Assembly: GCA_965603095.1 (NCBI GenBank)
Contig: CBFDBQ010000073.1
Location: 1 to 7,218 of the forward strand
Direction: 5' to 3'
DNA length: 7,218 nt
Source: DAOVVL01 sp965603095
Lineage (GTDB): Bacteria; Pseudomonadota; Alphaproteobacteria; Rhodospirillales; Magnetovibrionaceae
Shown: positions 6,024 to 7,218 of the stretch, in pieces
Layout: each line of letters begins with the position of its first letter
How positions within the stretch are numbered: position 1 is the stretch's first letter
The notes under the pieces: generated by a model
The model's input: the letters and a program-made list of their open reading frames with translations, nothing else
Database searches by the model: none
Told to the model about the DNA's origin: nothing
Position numbers and translations under genes: made by a program

Positions 6024-6532
6024 AACCTGCCGGAAACACCAATGGTAATATTTACAAGACCTAAAATCATATTGGTTGCAACGGCGCGACGAATAACACC
6101 TAGATGAATTGCGGCATCAGGCCATGTTTCGCTGGCAACGGAAACTTTAAATTTTTTATATGGAACAAAATAGACATAGGCGAAAAGCGCAACCATCACC
6201 CAACCGATGATGTGCATTAGTTCAACGTGATATCCGGCCGAAGCAAACCCACCGAAATCATAATAAACCATTGTATATCCGGTAGCAGGCATGACTATTA
6301 CTGAAATCCACACCCACATGAAAAATTTTGGGAATACTTTTGACCAAACGCCAAGCCGTTCGGGCGGGGCAAGAAAGCCAAGCGACGGACGTAAAAATCC
6401 CCACGCAAAAACCATTCCCCCGACCCAAATAACTGCGCCAAGGGTGTGAAGTGAATTTACATAGGGAAAAATATTATCCATGCATGCAATGTTGGCGTGA
6501 AGATGCCGTGCAATCAAGCCATGAATGGCCAC
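6014..6532 (-). CDS. CopD-like four-helix integral membrane protein
   Basis: This is a small inner-membrane protein resembling the CopD/HemJ-like group; its molecular role is unknown. Four hydrophobic helices lie near residues 23-45, 68-88, 103-124 and 147-168. Conserved-looking features are H29 in NSLHTLGAVIWVGG, the FFMWVWISVI helix, H102 and H107 in GYHVELMHIIGW, IRRAV (147-151) and the C-terminal IGVSGRFWG. Histidines placed within helices could bind heme or copper, as suggested for relatives; this is inference. The longest reading begins at GTG 6532. An ATG at 6481 (residue 18) would give 155 residues starting just before the first helix, which looks the more natural length, though neither has a clear ribosome site. 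The stop overlaps the start of the Nudix gene, and dadA ends 42 bp upstream, so the three may form one transcript. Confidence 0.8.
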   Translation of the reverse strand: MAIHGLIARHLHANIACMDNIFPYVNSLHTLGAVIWVGGMVFAWGFLRPSLGFLAPPERLGVWSKVFPKFFMWVWISVIVMPATGYTMVYYDFGGFASAGYHVELMHIIGWVMVALFAYVYFVPYKKFKVSVASETWPDAAIHLGVIRRAVATNMILGLVNITIGVSGRFWG

Positions 6533-6541
6533 AATATATAA

Positions 6542-6556
6542 CTATATGAAATATAG
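6542..6556. repeat. Short AT-rich inverted repeat before the CopD-like gene
   Basis: CTATAT (6542-6547) and ATATAG (6551-6556) form a perfect 6-bp inverted repeat around GAA in the 42-bp gap between dadA and the membrane-protein gene. It is AT-only apart from the outer pair and lacks a T-run, so it is a weak hairpin. It could belong to a promoter region (ATATAT-type -10) or be chance in AT-rich sequence. Confidence 0.3.
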
Positions 6557-6574
6557 CATTAAATCATGGGTAAA

Positions 6575-7218
6575 TCAGGAAAAGCGTTCCCAGCCAATGC
6601 CGTTAATATCGACTTCGGGGTGGGCACCGCGGGCAAGGCTGGCAATGATTCGCCCCGAACCAGCGGCCATTGTCCAACCCAATGTGCCATGCCCAGTATT
6701 TAGTAAAAGATTTTCTTGCCTCCCGCGCCCAATAACCGGAACCCCGTCGGGGGTCGATGGGCGCAAGCCTGTCCAGAATTCGGCCTTTGTTTCATCGCAG
6801 GCATTGGGGAAAAGACTGGTTGTTAAATCCATGGTTATTTTCGATCTGCTGTCATCGATTTCGTTATTGTAACCATTGAATTCTGCGGTTCCGGCAGCGC
6901 GCAGACGGTTGCCTAGTCTGGAAAAAACCATTTTGTGCTTGATGTCGGTAATGCTGATATTGGGTGCGCCCAAGGTATTTGTTATGGGCATTGTAAGCGA
7001 GTACCCCTTTATTGGATAAATTGGTAAATTGATTCCCATGTCCTTAACCACAGCTGGTGAATGACTACCCAGCGCCAAAACAAAAACATCACCTTTTATT
7101 TCGCCACTGCTTTCTGGGGTATCGGTGATTACACTTTTAACTTTCCACATATCTGTATTTAGGCCATGCACATTTACGCCATAGCGAAACGAAACACCCA
7201 TCTCGACGCATTTTTTTT
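6575..7218 (-). CDS. dadA: D-amino-acid dehydrogenase DadA, C-terminal half (5' end outside window)
   Basis: This FAD-dependent enzyme oxidatively deaminates D-amino acids (D-alanine best known) to 2-oxo acids, at the membrane, passing electrons to the respiratory chain. About 214 of an expected 415-430 residues are visible, so the FAD-binding N-terminus (GxGxxG fold) is missing. The frame stays open to the window edge, where an internal ATG at 7201 should not be taken as the start. Numbering from that ATG, the visible landmarks are LALGSHSPAVVKDMGI (42-57), YPIKGYSLTMP (62-72), LGNRLRAAGTAEF (96-108), FWTGLRPSTPDGVPVIGRG (142-160) and the C-terminal FAD-contacting LNTGHGTLGWTMAAGSGR (167-184). 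These fit DadA rather than glycine oxidase or sarcosine oxidase, though that whole oxidoreductase family is related. It is the only gene here that ends in TGA. Confidence 0.9.
   Translation of the reverse strand, partial: KKCVEMGVSFRYGVNVHGLNTDMWKVKSVITDTPESSGEIKGDVFVLALGSHSPAVVKDMGINLPIYPIKGYSLTMPITNTLGAPNISITDIKHKMVFSRLGNRLRAAGTAEFNGYNNEIDDSRSKITMDLTTSLFPNACDETKAEFWTGLRPSTPDGVPVIGRGRQENLLLNTGHGTLGWTMAAGSGRIIASLARGAHPEVDINGIGWERFS

Overview
The window looks like a piece of an alphaproteobacterial chromosome or metagenome contig of moderate to low GC. Nearly all of it is coding, with short intergenic gaps. The proteins follow the alphaproteobacterial forms of their families: AapQ/AapM permeases of the general amino acid transporter type, a cysteine synthase carrying EGTAGNTG in place of EPTSGNTG, and a small conserved protein with an ERCAKVAxxCC motif just after aapP. 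This placement rests on remembered family patterns, not on a search, and I cannot name a genus. Eight of the nine stop codons are TAA; only dadA ends in TGA.

Left half, plus strand (1-3171): the tail of an operon for a polar amino acid ABC importer. It holds aapQ (permease, truncated by the window edge and probably disrupted near its visible start), aapM (second permease), aapP (ATPase), then a 90-residue hypothetical protein. The periplasmic binding protein gene (aapJ) would be expected just outside the window, before position 1.

Right half, minus strand (7218-3217): in transcription order, the C-terminal half of a D-amino-acid dehydrogenase (dadA), a four-helix CopD-like membrane protein overlapping a NudF-type Nudix hydrolase, then cysteine synthase (cysK) and 3-mercaptopyruvate sulfurtransferase (sseA). 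The two halves converge on a 45-bp gap at 3172-3216 that contains a tandem repeat able to fold into hairpins.

Together the genes describe amino acid supply and turnover: uptake (Aap), oxidative deamination of D-amino acids (DadA), cysteine synthesis (CysK) and handling of cysteine-derived sulfur (SseA). The NudF-like enzyme would clear ADP-ribose. The role of the CopD-like protein is not clear from sequence. The most distinctive non-coding stretch is the 166-bp gap upstream of cysK. It holds a plausible sigma-70 promoter whose -35 lies inside a perfect 15-bp palindrome and whose -10 abuts a perfect 13-bp inverted repeat, as expected of a regulated promoter. I see no mobile element, CRISPR array, tRNA or rRNA, and no clear case for a wholly new system.
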